Positions 63,712 through 64,000 of a DNA stretch of 64,000 bases are shown here, piece by piece. Each line of letters starts with the position of its first letter. Position 1 is the stretch's first letter. Below the pieces are notes generated by a model. It was not told where the DNA came from. It worked only from the letters and a program-made list of their open reading frames with translations, and searched no databases. The DNA is taken from NCBI GenBank assembly GCA_050633365.1, contig JBOEGJ010000045.1:1-64000 (forward strand). Reading direction: 5' to 3'. Position numbers and translations under genes: made by a program. This DNA is from Pseudomaricurvus sp050633365. GTDB taxonomy: Bacteria; Pseudomonadota; Gammaproteobacteria; Pseudomonadales; Cellvibrionaceae.

Positions 63712-64000
63712 TTAAAAGCGGCGAGTTAGGTCCATAGTGAATTCAGTTCGATCGTATTCATAAATCTCGACGTTGGCGTGGGTGTCGGTGAACGCAAATC
63801 TCGCGCCCACTCCCCAGCCTTGCATGGCGCCATCGTTGAAGTTGTGAGTCATGCCCAACACATAGCGTTGTTCTCGCTCTTTGCGACCAGTGGCGAACAG
63901 AATCTCTTCACCGTCGTAATCGGTTTCTTCGTAATTGATTTGGCCGTAAACGGCTCCGCCGGACCAGCCTAACCAATACAGACTGGCGTAACCTTCGTAA
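63712..64000 (-). CDS. Slam (DUF560)-like outer membrane translocon, C-terminal part
   Basis: The last 96 codons of a gene entering from beyond the window edge. The visible part alternates barrel strands and turns (LYWLGWSGGAVYGQINYEET, RYVLGMTHNFND, GWGVGARFAFTDTHANVEI) and ends YEYDRTEFTMDLTRRF. The Y-x-YDR strand and terminal RRF are typical of Slam proteins, which form an outer membrane barrel after an N-terminal TPR domain. The TPR part is not visible, so another barrel family is possible. It lies 27 bp upstream of the TbpB-like gene on the same strand, the standard Slam-substrate arrangement. Confidence 0.7.
   Translation of the reverse strand, partial: YEGYASLYWLGWSGGAVYGQINYEETDYDGEEILFATGRKEREQRYVLGMTHNFNDGAMQGWGVGARFAFTDTHANVEIYEYDRTEFTMDLTRRF

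Noticed and set aside
63305..63715. 136-codon plus-strand frame opposite the TbpB-like gene
   Set aside because: Gly/Ser repeats are the antisense reading of the Pro/Glu linker; the minus-strand gene has a signal peptide and strong ribosome binding site.

Overview
The window looks like a contiguous piece of a gammaproteobacterial chromosome, probably from a free-living, marine-type heterotroph. The evidence is gene content: a short 4.5S RNA, dnaX-ybaB-recR, RNase D, YcgL/YcgN, HrpA, RNase II, BolA, RdgC, an FNR with the CX2CX5C cluster motif, OmpW and a large NAD-glutamate dehydrogenase. I cannot fix the order or genus from sequence alone. No tRNA, CRISPR array, prophage or insertion sequence is visible. 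Most of the window is core chromosome, with small accessory loci between housekeeping genes.

Layout. 1-1351 (-): porin followed by a PstS-like binding protein cut by the window edge. 1740-1855: 4.5S RNA. 2054-7640 (+): dnaX, ybaB, recR, rnd, ycgL, ycgN. 7709-11882 (+): three poorly known membrane proteins, one with a winged-helix-like tail and one with a vWA domain. 12016-18106 (+): DTW-domain tRNA modification enzyme, GNAT, class II amidotransferase, HrpA. 19010-20965 (-): RNase II. 21223-23793 (+): a compact MotA/MotB-like pair plus a cysteine-cluster protein, resembling a three-gene Zorya-like system. 24411-26243 (+): bolA, trhO and a small unknown. 26323-29267 (-): a periplasmic protein, rdgC, a SirB2-like protein and a DUF4202 protein.

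29327-33422 is an oxygen-responsive cluster: ompW, fnr, a HemN-like protein lacking the radical-SAM cysteine motif, and a tandem universal stress protein. Three FNR-type boxes sit about 41.5 bp from the predicted start sites of ompW, the HemN-like gene and the usp gene. 33527-34930 (+) is an orphan histidine kinase. 35033-39099 holds mmsA and an omega-amino-acid aminotransferase (-), divergent from a LysR regulator. 39139-46765 holds a propeller-like protein, a flavin monooxygenase, recQ, a DUF4124 protein, and a TetR regulator divergent from an AidB-like acyl-CoA dehydrogenase. 46789-47397 (-) is a GNAT.

47467-54886 (-) is a complete moxR-DUF58-DUF4381-batA-batB/C-batD operon. 55167-60080 (+) is NAD-glutamate dehydrogenase, followed by a GT1-like glycosyltransferase. 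61432-64000 (-) contains a secreted protein with two TbpB-like barrel repeats. It is preceded by the C-terminus of what looks like a Slam (DUF560) outer-membrane translocon, which would make this a type XI secretion pair. Start codons were adjusted where a ribosome binding site or family length argued for it; all functions are read from sequence motifs and memory of families, without database searches.
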